A DNA stretch of 64,000 bases, taken from assembly GCA_039707655.1 (NCBI GenBank), contig CM077676.1, positions 240,020,866-240,084,865 of the forward strand. The letters run 5' to 3'. The translations under genes were made by a program, and so were the position numbers. The notes below the pieces were generated by a model. That model saw only the letters and a list, made by a program, of their open reading frames with translations, did not search any database and had not been told where the DNA came from. This document shows, in pieces, positions 35,443 to 46,857 of the stretch (positions within the stretch are counted from its first letter, which is position 1; every line of letters starts with the position of its first letter). The stretch is from Elymus sibiricus. Its lineage: Eukaryota > Streptophyta > Magnoliopsida > Poales > Poaceae.

Positions 35443-37940
35443 TTAAGCACCGGGGTTGCTCTGGCAGTCGCGATCACCTGGAGAAGGTTGCCCTGGAGAA
35501 GGGGTGTGCGATGCGGCTCGGGAGTTATGCTGCACCAAAGATCATTTGCAATGTCTCATTAGCATGATGACACTCATATGTTAAGACTAGTAACTAATGA
35601 CCATTCAAATGAAACTCACCGTTCCCGTCTGAGCAATGACTGGCATCGGCGGAGGGGTCTGACCGGTCTTCTCGCACATAGACTACACATTTGGTTTTGA
35701 CGAGTCAGTCATATTAGTTAGTAATGAAACGAACATTACGTGCATGATTTGGCTAATATGCAGAAGAAACTTACCACGAGGAGCTCGTACATGGCCCGGT
35801 GAGCCAGCTCATTCCGATTCCTCTCCTCCTCCAACAACCTAGCCATCTTCTCTTCCGCCATCAGTTCCTTCTCCGCCGCCACCCAGTCCCTCTCCTCCAG
35901 AAGCGCTTGGGTTGTCGCTCTCTCTTTCTGAAGAGCAGCCTGCAACACCACTCCTCGTTAGCATTGTAATCATCGATGGCCGCACACACAATGTAATGGA
36001 GGAAAGATATTTGAGTCCGTATAACTAACCTCGATGGCGAGATCGACTGGCCGTGGACGAGTCCTTATCTCAGGACAGGAGCTCGTTTGGCGCGCCTTGA
36101 TCTCCGGGAGAGTGAGATGACAACGTATCAGTCCATCTCCAATGGCTAATGAGCCATGGGGCCTCCCGCCACCAGATATGATCACCAGCTCTGGATCAAT
36201 AGGATTCTGGCTCGGGTTATAGTCCTCCCTTTTCCTCGCCTTCGCCTCCTTGTTGTACCTCACGAGCTTGTGGTGGGAGGAGATGTTGGTGAAATTTTCT
36301 GGATGAGCGAGGTCAGACTTAGAGAATGCCTTGGCCTACTTGTACGAGGCAGTATGGGCCATGGCATAGAGGTTGTACACCTCTGGCACTTCCGTGTTAT
36401 TGTGTCGCGCCTAAAAGAGAGGAACAAAGTATTAGTAAAGGGCTCAAGCTAGCATGAAGAATGAATTGCATGAATCATGAAGCAAACCACATACTCAGTT
36501 CCGCCCGAACTGATATAAGTTGGTGCTGCCTTGATGGTGTGGCACACCAACCATTTGGGCACGCCGGTCCTTGGCATTGTCGTGGACGGCTCGCCAGTGG
36601 TCTGTGCACCACTCATCCACCAACGCCTCCCAACAATCCATCTTATTCGCACACCATCTCGGGGGCACCTAAGTTAGTAAAGAGAAATTTGAGCGCTACG
36701 CCTACGAATCAAATCAAGGAAACTAAGTACAATGCCTTAAGAATAGGTAATTACCTTCATGTACTGATTCCTCTTCAGAAACTTAGCCCGGCACAACGGC
36801 TTGTCCTTCTTAATACCACGCGTGGCGTAGTAGTCTCGAATAGCCTGCGGCCGAGCCTCGTGCCGTAAGTTTTGTAGTAGGCGCTTGCACTCGGTATCGA
36901 TAACCTTTGCCGCGTCTTCCTCGTATCCCTCCTCACACCTGTAGAAGGTCTGCAATCAAACGAGACAACACTGATTAGTACAATAACTAGCTATTGTTAA
37001 TTTTTAATTGTGTAAAGGAGAAATTACCCAAAAGCTTCTGATCACCATCTCGGCCCTCGTGTGGCACAAGACACCGTTGATCATCTCCTCCGGCGGGGCC
37101 TGGGCAGCCAAGTAGTGCTCCCAGCTCAATCCTAGCTGTGGAAGCTGACCCTCACCGGGCAACGTGACAAACCCCGGGAAATTTTACCAGCAAAGCACAC
37201 CAAGGACGGTGTTGGGCCTGCGGACTCCAGTGGCGTGTACCCAACCCCTGCAGTATGACAAGGCTAACGCATTAGATATTTGAAGAAACGTGAAGGCAAA
37301 AGGTACAAAAAGAGTAAATGCACTTACTTCTCCCCATCGGGCCTAATCACCGGCCTCTGCTCGCGGGTCGCCGGCAGGGGCGGGAGCCGTGTACCACCAC
37401 GCTGGTACACGATGGCCCCCTCAACCACCTCGCCCTCACTATCAGTAAACTCATCCCCGCCACCATCAGCATGGCCACTTGGCCCCTCAGGCGGATCTGG
37501 CCAGGTACCCCATCCGGACGTCTCCTGGGACGTAGCCTGGTCCGGAGTCTCATGGCCCGAAGTCTCGTGGGCCGAAGCCTCTGGGACTGGAGTCTAGTGG
37601 GACGAAGGCCCGTCGACCCGAGGCTTGTGGTCCGGAGTCCCCGTAGCCTCCACCTCAGACGAGTCCACCCTAGCAGTCCTGTGCTCGGGTGAATGAGCTG
37701 GGGGTGCGGAGAGGAAGGCGTAGCAGTCTGCCTACCTCTCCCGCGGCCACGTCCTCTACCTCTCTTCTTCCCTCCCCGACCTCCTCTCCCGGAGGGCAAC
37801 AACGCTGACGAAGAAGCGCCCGCCGGTGTCCCCATACTCTCTATCAACGCTCTCCGGAGAGGTAGGGGTGGAATGGTAGCCCTCCCGCAGGGCGCCGACG
37901 AAGAAGTACTCGCGGAGCGCTCTGGACCCGCGCCCACCAT
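35443..37940 (-). pseudogene. CACTA transposase-associated gene (Transposase_24 / TNP1-like), about eight exons
   Basis: Gene of the En/Spm TnpA-like class (PF03004 type), thought to bind subterminal repeats rather than cut DNA. Exons read on the minus strand: about 37327-37940 (basic, GRGRGRGRGR), 37030-37251 (FPGFVTLPGEGQ, PPEEMINGVLCHTRAEM), 36758-36950 (TFYRCEEGYEEDAAKVID) and 36492-36669 (KMDCWEALVDEWCTDHW, VGVPHHQGSTNLYQFG). They continue at 36031-36412 (HHKLVRYNKEAK), 35775-35942 (glutamate-rich coiled coil), 35630-35684, and 35443-35532. Several introns show GT and AG borders. Defects: a frame change in exon 1, TAA near 37185 (CW-NFPG), and TAG near 36340. Exon limits are by eye. Confidence 0.65.
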
Positions 37941-38046
37941 CTTTCAACACCTGCCATGACAAAGAGTAAACAAAATTAGTACAACATAAAAAAATTGAAT
38001 ACATGACATGAATAATAATATGTATATAATTTAAGTGTAACTTCAT

Positions 38047-39590
38047 TCAAGTAAACTTCAATGTAAACTGGTCTCTTTATTCTCATATCTTGGAACTTAA
38101 ATAACGAACCTCAACTTTTTAGCATCATAGTTTCATATGATGGCCAAGGGCTACATAAAAACCAGTGTATACATCATTGTGTTTATGTTAGAGGGCAAAC
38201 TGTCAAAAGTTTCCATGCTTATTATTATTATCTTCACAATAGGTATATGAAATTTGTGGTTTGTTATTTTAACTATTCTCCAACGCAGATGCTACTCTTA
38301 AAGGATGGTGAAGGCACTCAAAAGCTCCTCCTAGAGCAGTAGAGCTGATGTCTATGCAATACATCACTATGTGGATCTAGATGTGTAGATTTGCAACCCT
38401 TAGCTTTAAAACTAACATATTTCTGCAAGCTACTGTTACTTACAAAGAAAGAATTTCCAGACTTCCAGGATGTGCCTAACTTATACGTAGTGGTTACGTG
38501 CATGCTATTATCAGATGGCTACTGTTGCATCATCAGTATATACATGCAGGAATCTAGATTCTAGAGAATATATTAAAGTCAGTTTTACCAGCTTAGTTTA
38601 TTTCATACATTAAACAATATTCGCCAACAATAGGCTTTCAGGCTCTCTTTCATATGTTTCTTTCTACATCTTACTTTGGCTGCCTAATAGACTTCTGATA
38701 TAAGAACCCATTAAAAAAGATACTGAACATCGTTCCTGACCTATGAAAGATATTGTTGTGCCTATTTCATCCAACATGTCTGCCTTATATATATATATGT
38801 ATGTGATCTTTGGATGTATGTGTGTATTTTCTGTTCCTTTTCTGTAGGGATTTTCATGCTTTTTGTTATTCATGCAGAACCATTATATTTTAGTTTATTC
38901 TTCCATGTTGCTAGCAAGAGACACTAAAATTTATCGTGGAGCAGATCATATGGAATATATATAATTTTGTAGTTGTAGTTGGGTGGCAATCATTCATAGG
39001 ATTGTTCATGACTAATAATGGCATGCTAATTCATCTTACATTTCTATTTAAATAACTACCCCTACATACTAGCGTACATGTTATTTAAAAAGGAGTTTCC
39101 CATGATACAAAAGATTTCTCACTAATTTTCTCTATTCTACCAAATATTTTGATTTGAGACATGTATATTTTCCTTATAAATATTTTTTTATAGTCACCAG
39201 GCACAATGAAGAAACTTCATCTAAATGAAAAATACAAGATACAATATGAGGAATAAGAATTCATATGTGTAGCATATGGTCACATTCATCATGTTGATAA
39301 ACCAGTTCAAGTGGCAACTCATGTTCTTGCTTTTCTTGGTAGCAATAGTGCGAGTAAAGCGTACTGGGCTTCTTCTGTATGGTCAAGACCTAGGTCCCGA
39401 CTAGGGTGTAAAAAGCATACTTTCTTATTTTTGATTACTAATAGCCGAACTATGACCCTCAATGTACATGCTTTGCTTCAGTATAATTTGAAATTGCAAT
39501 CCTATATGCTCTCCTTGGCCAATGTGCTAGAAGATCTGGCGAATATAATTGGACCATGGTCAGCATGCACAAGGTAACATCTGTTCTACC
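38047..39590. other. CACTA internal AT-rich region, no gene seen
   Basis: About 1.5 kb of AT-rich sequence without a supported ORF. It includes a short (TA)n at about 38787-38800. Confidence 0.6.
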
Positions 39591-40080
39591 ATACAGCTCT
39601 CCTCTTCTCCTGTTTTTCTTCTCCTCCTCCTCTTCTTCTTCTTCTCCTCTTCTTCTTCTCCTCTTCTCTTCTTCTTCTTTTCTTCTTCTTCTTCTTCCTT
39701 TCTTTTCCTTCCTCCTCTTCTTCTTGTCCTCTTCTCCTCTTTTTCTTCTTCTTCTTCTTCTTCTTCTTCTTCTTCTTCTTCTTCTTCTTCTTCTTCTTCT
39801 TCTTCTTCTTCTTCTTCTTCTTCTTTTCTCCTCCTCCTCCTCCTCTTCTTCGTCTTCTTCTTCTTCTTCTTCCTTTCTTTTCCTTTTTCCTCTTCTTCTA
39901 CTTCTTCTTCTTTTCTTCTTTTTTTTCATCATCTTCTTCCTTCTTTTCCTTTTTCTCTTCTTCTACTTATTCTTCTTTTCTTTTCTTCTTCTTTTTTTTC
40001 ATCTTCTTTTTCCTTTTTCCTCTTCTTCTACTTCTTCTACTTATTCTAGTTTTTCTACTTTATTATACTTATAATTCTGC
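39590..40080. repeat. Large (TTC)n / polypyrimidine tract in CACTA
   Basis: About 490 bp of almost pure C/T, with a nearly perfect (TTC)n core at 39745-39825. Long frames of serine/phenylalanine/leucine or arginine/lysine here are repeat artefacts. Confidence 0.97.
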
Positions 40081-40154
40081 TACTTATACTTTCTACTTAT
40101 TCTACTTATTCTGAAAAAAAAGAAAAAAACAGAGAAGAAAAAAAAAGCCTCACC

Positions 40155-40430
40155 GGAGGGGGGCGTCGGGGTCGTCGGGGCGGCGGGCCGGGGCCGCGGG
40201 CCGCCCGCGGTGGCAGCGACGGGCGCGGCGGGGGCTGTGGGGCGCCGAGGCCGCGGGCCGCCCGCGGTGGCAGCGACGGGCGCGACGGGGGCAGTGGGGC
40301 ATCGGGGGCGGCGGGTGGCGCGGCGGGGGCGTCCGGGGCGGCAGGTGGCGCGGCGAGGGCGGTGGGGCGTCGGGGGCGCCGCGGGGAGAGAGAGAGAGAG
40401 AGAGAGAGGCAGGTGGGGGCGGGGGCGGTC
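40155..40430. repeat. GC-rich minisatellite and (GA)n in CACTA
   Basis: Degenerate GGGGCGGCGGGTGGCGCGGC-like repeats followed by about 22 bp of (GA)n at 40387-40408. Adjacent to the subterminal repeats of the right end. Confidence 0.85.
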
Positions 40431-40740
40431 GTTAGATATGTTAGGTTATTTTCTTTGCCGTCTGCTTTCGGGCTCCTTGTCGTCTGATGGCAGACGGCAA
40501 AGAGTGAACAGGCGGCAAAGAGTGTACTACCCAGCGCAGCGCTCCAGTGGGCCCCACGCCTGCTCTTTGCCGTCTGCCAGCAGACGGCAAAGAGTGAACT
40601 GACGGCAAACATGATCTTTGCCATCAGTCCGATCTTTGCCGTCTGCTTTCTGGAAGCAGACGGCAAAGACCATCTTTGCCGTCTGCTAGCTGACGGCAAA
40701 GAGCAGACTGTTGGCAAATTCTCTGATTCCTGTAGTGAGG

Positions 40741-41360
40741 CAGTGGTAGTAGCCTTGATGGCCAGGGCTTGCCGGGGATCATCAAGACAAAGCATCAATA
40801 AAGCACTTGGCTAGTACTGAAGATACAATCATCACTTGCCGGCAAGGCGCGAGCCGGCAAGGTCAAGGCCCGGCAAGATCCGTGCCGGCAGGCCTTTGCT
40901 GACTCCTCTCCGCTTCACCTCATTAAGCAGCTAGTCGCTAATCTGTGAGGCCTCGAGCGGGCAGGCAGTTTGGTGAGGGTTGTCAGGGCACGTGGCAGCA
41001 TGCTGGAAGGAGGATTACCTTTAATGACACCCGTCCAGAAGGCGTGTCAAGAAAATAGGAGGTAGCTGGGCTAGCGGTGCAGAAACCTTGCCGGGGCTCC
41101 TCCTCCACACGACACCTAACGGCGCATTTATTGCGTTTGTCCTAATCCGGCAGTGCTCCTTGCCGGCAAGAAGCGCTCCTTGTACTTGAGCTCAAACACA
41201 CCCAATATACATAGCAGGAGTAGGGTTTTACACCTCACGGTGGCCCGAACCTGGGTAAATCCTTTGCATTTATTGTTGATTCTGCTCTTCGTGCTTGCGC
41301 ATTCCCCTAGTCGAACCGCAAAGGGGCTAGATGGCCCCATAGATGGTCGTACGCACGTCA
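40741..41360 (+). mobile_element. Composite element Z/Y: 5' LTR, second part
   Basis: Continues the LTR begun at 33667. Aligns with 54193-54969 except for a deletion of roughly 155 bp near 41150. That deletion removes the CTATAAAAGG box and the start of the transcribed region present at 54691. Ends ACGCACGTCA (Y end is CACACGACA). Confidence 0.9.
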
Positions 41361-41364
41361 TCTT

Positions 41365-41382
41365 TGGTGCACCAGGTAGGGG
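41365..41382 (+). other. Composite element primer-binding site
   Basis: TGGTGCACCAGGTAGGGG, 4 bp after the LTR. The leader then runs to 41409 and switches to inverted LTR sequence. Confidence 0.8.
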
Positions 41383-41400
41383 ATGCGCAAGCATGAACCT

Positions 41401-42145
41401 GAATCAACAATAAACGCAAAGGATTTACCCAGGTTCGGGCCACCGTGAGGTGTAAAACCCTACTCCTGCTATGTATATTGGATGTGTTTGAGCTCAAGTA
41501 CAAGGAGCGCTTCTTGCCGGTAAGGTGCAGGAAGAGCGGCTACACATGCAAAATGAGCAAAGTGTCGACCTTTGTAAAGGTTGCCCTGGCCCTCCTTTTA
41601 TACCTCAAGGGGTAACCACAGTGGCAAAATAGTCATTACATGTTGATTAGATAGCAAACAGTGCTATCATACCTAACTCTGCCGGATTAGGACAAACGCA
41701 ATAAAAGCGCCGTTAGGTATCGTGTGGAGGAGGAGCCCCGGCAAGGTTTCTGCACCGCTCGCCCAGCTACCTCCTATTATCTTGACATGCCTTCTGGACG
41801 GGTGTCATTAAAGGTAATCCTCCTTCCAGCATGCTGCCACGTGCCCCGACAACCCACACCAAACTGCCTGCCCGCTCCACACCTCAGAGATTAGCGACTA
41901 GCTGCTTAATGAGGTGGAGCGGAGAGGAGTTAGCAAAGGCCTGCCGGCACGGAGCTTGTCGGGCCTTGACCTTGCCGGCTCGTGCCTTGCTAGCAAGTGA
42001 TGATTGTATCTTCAGTATTAACCAACTGCTTTATGGATGCTTTGTCTTGATGTTGATGATCCCCGGCAAGCCCTGGCTATCAAGGCTGCTACCACTTCCT
42101 GTGCATAAGTCAGGGTATAAACTACCCATGTTTTATACACCGACA
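41401..42145 (-). mobile_element. X 3' LTR, truncated (inverted copy)
   Basis: Reverse complement of the LTR at 54147-54969, from its 5' TG (42145) to about 80 bp short of its 3' end. It joins the Z leader through a shared GAATCAACA (41401-41409). The TATAAAAGG complement is present near 41607. The purine tract complement GGAGCCCCTGGG follows at 42146. No duplication at this side. Confidence 0.92.
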
Positions 42146-42536
42146 GGAGCCCCTGGGCTTGGGCCACACACCCGTCCGAAGCATCGTTGGGCTAGGCCCA
42201 AACAATGCACAGACACGTGGTAAGAAGTTACCACCGTAAATTTGTGATGATAATTTCCCTGTCGCACGCCCATGTCACGCATTAAATGTGGGTTGCAGGA
42301 GTGGTGGACTGGAGCGACGGTTTGTGGTAGTGCGCCTGCAAAAGCGCTGCCACTTCGGACAGTAAAGAGCCAGCCTCCCCGCGCCTTCCCCATAAAAAGG
42401 AAACCATGAGGAGGCACTGCTCATTCACCCCGCCCTTCGCTGCATCTTCTTCCTCCTCTCGCCAAAGCAGATCCCGCCGTCGCCGCCGCCACTGACTCAC
42501 ACCTCTTCCACCTCCAACCTTTCCTCCTGAGCCCTC

Positions 42537-45500
42537 ATGGCGCCCAAGAATTCTGATACAGAGGGGAAGAAACCCGCCAAGCCCGTTGACCCGAAAGCAG
42601 AGAAGCGGAAGGCGGACTTGGAGCAGTGGCGGAGGGAGAATGCGGTTTTCTTGCCGCCGGCCTTGGACAAGAACACTCTGATTTCTAGGTATGCGTATAT
42701 GTGGGGGAGGGATACCGAGGATCACAAGGCCCCGGTAGTGCTCCCTGCTGACACCAAGGTCGTCGGAGAAGCATATCCATTCTTCTGTGCATACTTCTAC
42801 TGCAGCCTGGTTCCCCCATATTCAGATTTCTTCACTGAATTGATGCACACCTTCGGGTTTCGACTGCTGGATTTTACCCCAAATGCAATGACCTGCATGG
42901 CAGTCTATTCCCATATGTGCGAAAATTTAGTCAGAGTCGTCCCCAATGTCGACCTCTTCTGCCACTTCTTCATTCCCCGCATCGAGGGTGATGCGCTTTC
43001 CGGCAGCGTGACATGGATTCCCCGGGCCGAAGCTAAGGGAAAGTATCTTGCCGGGTTGCTGCATCTAAAATGGGAGGAATGGCGGGCAGAATGGTGCTGG
43101 ATTAAGGAAAAGGACTACCCCAATTTTTGCTTGCCGCGCACGGAGAAGATTGATTGCGGCAAGAGCTGGAGTGATTTTGGTGCTAGCGACAAGAAGCTCG
43201 GCCCGGCGCTGAACAGAGTCACTCGCCTCAGGTCTGCCGGGAAAACCATTGAGATGGTGGGAGCTATTTTCCTCCACCGACGGATTGCACCGCTGCAGAA
43301 GAGGTAGAGGTACACTTGGGAGTACCAGAATGCTGCTGATATAATGCGAATATATCTAGGGCTGGTCAACAACTTGACGGTTATGCAACACATCAGCCTC
43401 TGCCATCAGCTCTTCAGAATCTTCGGCAAGTTTCACTTACCGGCACAAGTTGTGCCACTGCACATTAACTCCGCCAAGGATTACATCTTGGCAATGATGC
43501 CGGCGTGCAACGCCCAAGGAGTTGAAGCTGACTGGGAGCTGCCCTCACTTGAAGATGAAATGACCTGGGCTTCTAATATGATGGAGAGGGCCACTCGAGA
43601 AGAGAACGACCTCATCCAGGCCACCAGAGATGAAGAGTTGGCGTATATCGCCCACAGAGCTGAGGAAGCTTTGAAGGCCGGCAAGGTTAGCGGTTCCCGG
43701 GCCGCAGCAACTGAGGAGGAGGAAGAGACCCTTGACAAAGAAGTTGCCGAAGAGCACCAAGAGGAGCCTGCCGGCGAAGATGTTGCCGGCGAACCCGAAG
43801 AAGAAGGAAATCCTCAAGGCCCGAAGAAGAAAGCGCACATTCTTCGAAAAGCGTCTAGCCAGGAGGCAGTGCGACCTTCTTCAGGGGCTGGCCCTGCCGT
43901 GAAGAAGACGACCACCAGAACTGGTCAACAGCAAGAAGTGCGCCGACAATCAACTCGGCGCCCTCGAGCTCAATGTCCACCTCCCCATCAAGGAGTTGTC
44001 GGTGAAGTTGGCTCTTCTCAACAGGCATCTTCACCTCCACCGGCAATCAAGAGGGCCAGGGAATCGCGTCCGCCAGTGAGATACGACCTTTCCATTCTCA
44101 GCGAGCCCAAAGACGAGGAGTAAGCATGATCATTTATCTTCATTTAATCTTGATTTTGTCTTGACTGTCATTTGACTTGTCTTCCTTGGTCTTGGCAGGG
44201 ATACAGAACCACTCGTGCATAGGATGAAATGAACGAGGGGTACAACAGAACACAAGCCAATGGCAAGCAATGGGCAGGGGGTCACATCTGCTGATACCAT
44301 CGTTATCAGCCCCCAGCCCAGCCCCCTACGTGAGGTTGTGGTGCAGTTCCCGCTTGCAGACGGCAGTACCGAAATTCCTCCTTTTGAACCCGACAAGGAG
44401 ATAGGAGGAGGCTGCCAAGAGGAAGAGCGCCCGGAGGCGGATCCTACCATGGATCCTCCGTCAACCATCGCTCCAGAGAGCACTTCCCCAGCAAGGGCCT
44501 CCACTGATGAACTTGTTCACATGGGGATCACCCCAACAAGTGAACCCGCTGGTGACCGCGTGCTGGCGACCGAAGTTGCCGGGGAGAAGATCACTCTTCC
44601 CCAACAAAAATCAACAGGTAATCCACTTGCTTCCAAGTACTTTTCGAATTTTTGTTTTCTTGAACTTGACTTGTAAATTGAATTACTTTTTGCTCTTTGC
44701 TTCTGTTTCATCCTACAGACCTAGCTTCTCCCGAGGAAGGGGAAATTCTTGCAGATGTGGCAGATATTGCAAAGAGTGCTGCTGATGAGGCCGCCAAATC
44801 TGATGTCGAGGAGGCGAGGGGGGTTACCGGAGAGCTAGAAAAGTCTCCCGGCAACACGTCTACCCCCATCCAGATGAGCACGGAGATGGTGTTGGTTGGT
44901 GCCGACAAGCCAAACCCTAAAGTTCAACCTGCCGCACCAATCACTCAAATCTTGATGGACGCCTTGACGCTCACCGCTCCTCGGCAAGAACCTGAAGCCC
45001 CTAGTTCATCAGGCACTGGAGGGCCAAGCTTTGACGATGAGATTGCCCGGATCCTAGACCCCTTCTCCCAAAGTGCACAAGGCTTTGGAGCTGGCCGAAG
45101 AGAAACTGAAAGGGAAGGCGGAGGAACTCCACGCATGGTACAACAGTCGATCCCATAATCCGAGGAGGCAGGAGGAAAAGCTTGTCGCCACCCAGGAGAA
45201 GGCGATAGCTTTGGACAGCAAGCTGGCAGAGCGCAAGGCGCAACTCAATGCCCGAGAAAGAGATCTTGCCGCACAAGAAGAGGCCTTTGCCGCCAAGCTT
45301 CGCGACAAGTATGAAGAGATTGAAAAGCTCCTTGAGCAAAGGAACCAACAACTGGAGAAGGACCACAAAGAATACATCGAAACCCAAGCTCGAGAGAGTG
45401 CCTCTAAGCTCGAGGAGGCCACCGATAATGCTGCTGTCGCTACTAGAGCCAAGGTAGATTTGGAATCCCAGGTGAACAAGTTGAAAGAAGATCTTGCCGC

Positions 45501-46308
45501 CAATAGTAGAGAGATCAAGGCTCTCAAAGTTGAAGCACAGAAGGCAGCTCATACCCTAGGGGAGCTGCAGACGCAGCTAGCATCTAAGAACCAAGATCTC
45601 GACACAACCGGCAAGGCAATGGAAGATCTGAAATCCAAACTTGTCACCCTGGAGAAAGATCTTGAGTCCGCCAAAGAGAGGGAGGTAATCTTGACAGAGA
45701 AGCTTGATGCAGAAGAGACCTCACGAGAAGATGCCGAAAACAAATTCACGGAGCTGCGAGAGGTGCTCTCCCTTTGGACCAACAGGCTCGCCAACATTGC
45801 AGAAGGCATAACCACGCAGCTTGCTGTCATGGATATGAGGAGTTGGAGCTATACTGTCAACGATAAGGAGGCCGCCAGCGCCAGACTGACCAAGTTCTTC
45901 GAGGGCCTCATTGATGCCTTGAAAACTTATCACAAAGACAGGTCCGCTTCATTTGCTGATGAATCCCACAAGTTTGGCCGCGACGTCCTTTACATGGTGC
46001 TCGTTAAGGTTGCCTACCGGAATCCTGATGTTGATCTCTCCAGAATATTCAGAACTTTGCCGAAGAATACTGATATCACGACCATCGACAAGATTGTTGT
46101 TCCACTAGCTGACAAGGTTCTTCTTGTTCCCCGGCACGAAGGAGATCTCCAGAACTATCCTTGTCGTTGCACTTGTCACCAGTGTTATCATGTAAAAGAT
46201 ACATTTAATCTTCAGTTAGATCTGCACTGTGCTTGTGATGTAATGCAAATTAAGCTGTTTTGGGCTGAATGTATCCTATTTTCCTTGTCTTATCCTGCCT
46301 TTGCATGA
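42537..46308 (+). pseudogene. X antisense accessory gene (three exons)
   Basis: Antisense to element X, between its integrase and 3' LTR. Exon 1 is 42537-44119, intron 44120-44198 (GTAAGC to TTGGCAG), exon 2 44199-44617, intron 44618-44718 (GTAATCC to CCTACAG), exon 3 44719 onward. The N-terminal globular region (SDFFTELMHTFGFRLLDFTP, MCENLVRVVPNVDLF, KWEEWRAEWCWIKEKDYP) resembles the G0/G1 accessory protein. An acidic and basic linker follows, then a long coiled coil (45073-46000) ending in SFADESHKFGRDVLYM. Breaks: TAG at 43305-43307, TGA at 44230-44232, and a one-base frame change near 45060. The start is MAPKNSD; the Y copy starts MAPKKAD. Function unknown. Confidence 0.75.
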
Positions 46309-46857
46309 ATTGTATACCCTACGCTTGCCGGATGCTTGCCGGTGCGCACACTCTTGCCATGAGCGCTTGAGGACAGATCCTTAGCAGCCTGTCGGAAGTG
46401 CCGCTGCCGGCAAGTTTTACCTTTGACGGTTCCAATGCAGCTGCTCAATTTGTTGAGCGGACTCGAAACAAAGTAAGAGCGCGATCGGTCTTGGCAAGGT
46501 TCCTTAGCGTGCAGGTTTCTCATACAAAGACAAAAAATCATTCAAGGAAGATTGTGACTACAACAAAGAATTAAAGTTTTTCAACTTAGTTTTTTCTTTG
46601 ATGTGTTTCTTGTTACAAAACGATCACTTGAACGCCATTTCGTGGTATCCACACCATCACCCCCCCCCCCTGGGAAACTTGCACGCATGGGAACCTTTTG
46701 TCCTTTTGAGAAAAAGAAAGAAGAGAAAGGAGTGGGTGGATGCCTTGACGGCTCATTAATCATTTCATACAAGGCAAAGTGTAACACAACATCACATGTA
46801 ATCATACACAAGCAGAAATGTATTTTAACAAAGAGTTGTGAAACACTTAGATTTATT
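46309..46857 (-). other. X spacer between antisense gene and integrase
   Basis: About 550 bp with no supported gene. It contains a C10 run near 46661-46670. The two genes are convergent across it. Confidence 0.6.

Larger units (their letters stand above)
33715..40737. mobile_element. CACTA DNA transposon (7023 bp)
   Basis: Ends CACTACAGGAATCAG and CTGATTCCTGTAGTG, the inverted CACTA termini. Flanked by AGG (33712-33714 and 40738-40740), the 3 bp duplication usual for this superfamily; the uninterrupted LTR at 54190 has a single AGG. Subterminal regions (33735-34270 and 40445-40720) carry many direct and inverted TTTGCCGTCTGC-like words, the transposase-binding type of array. It contains one multi-exon gene (35443-37940) and large GAA/TTC tracts. 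No second, catalytic DDE-type transposase gene is recognised, so it is probably non-autonomous. Confidence 0.95.

Noticed and set aside
39459..40074. Long poly-serine/leucine and arginine/lysine ORFs.
   Set aside because: Direct translation of a (TTC)n tract in all frames; no real protein.
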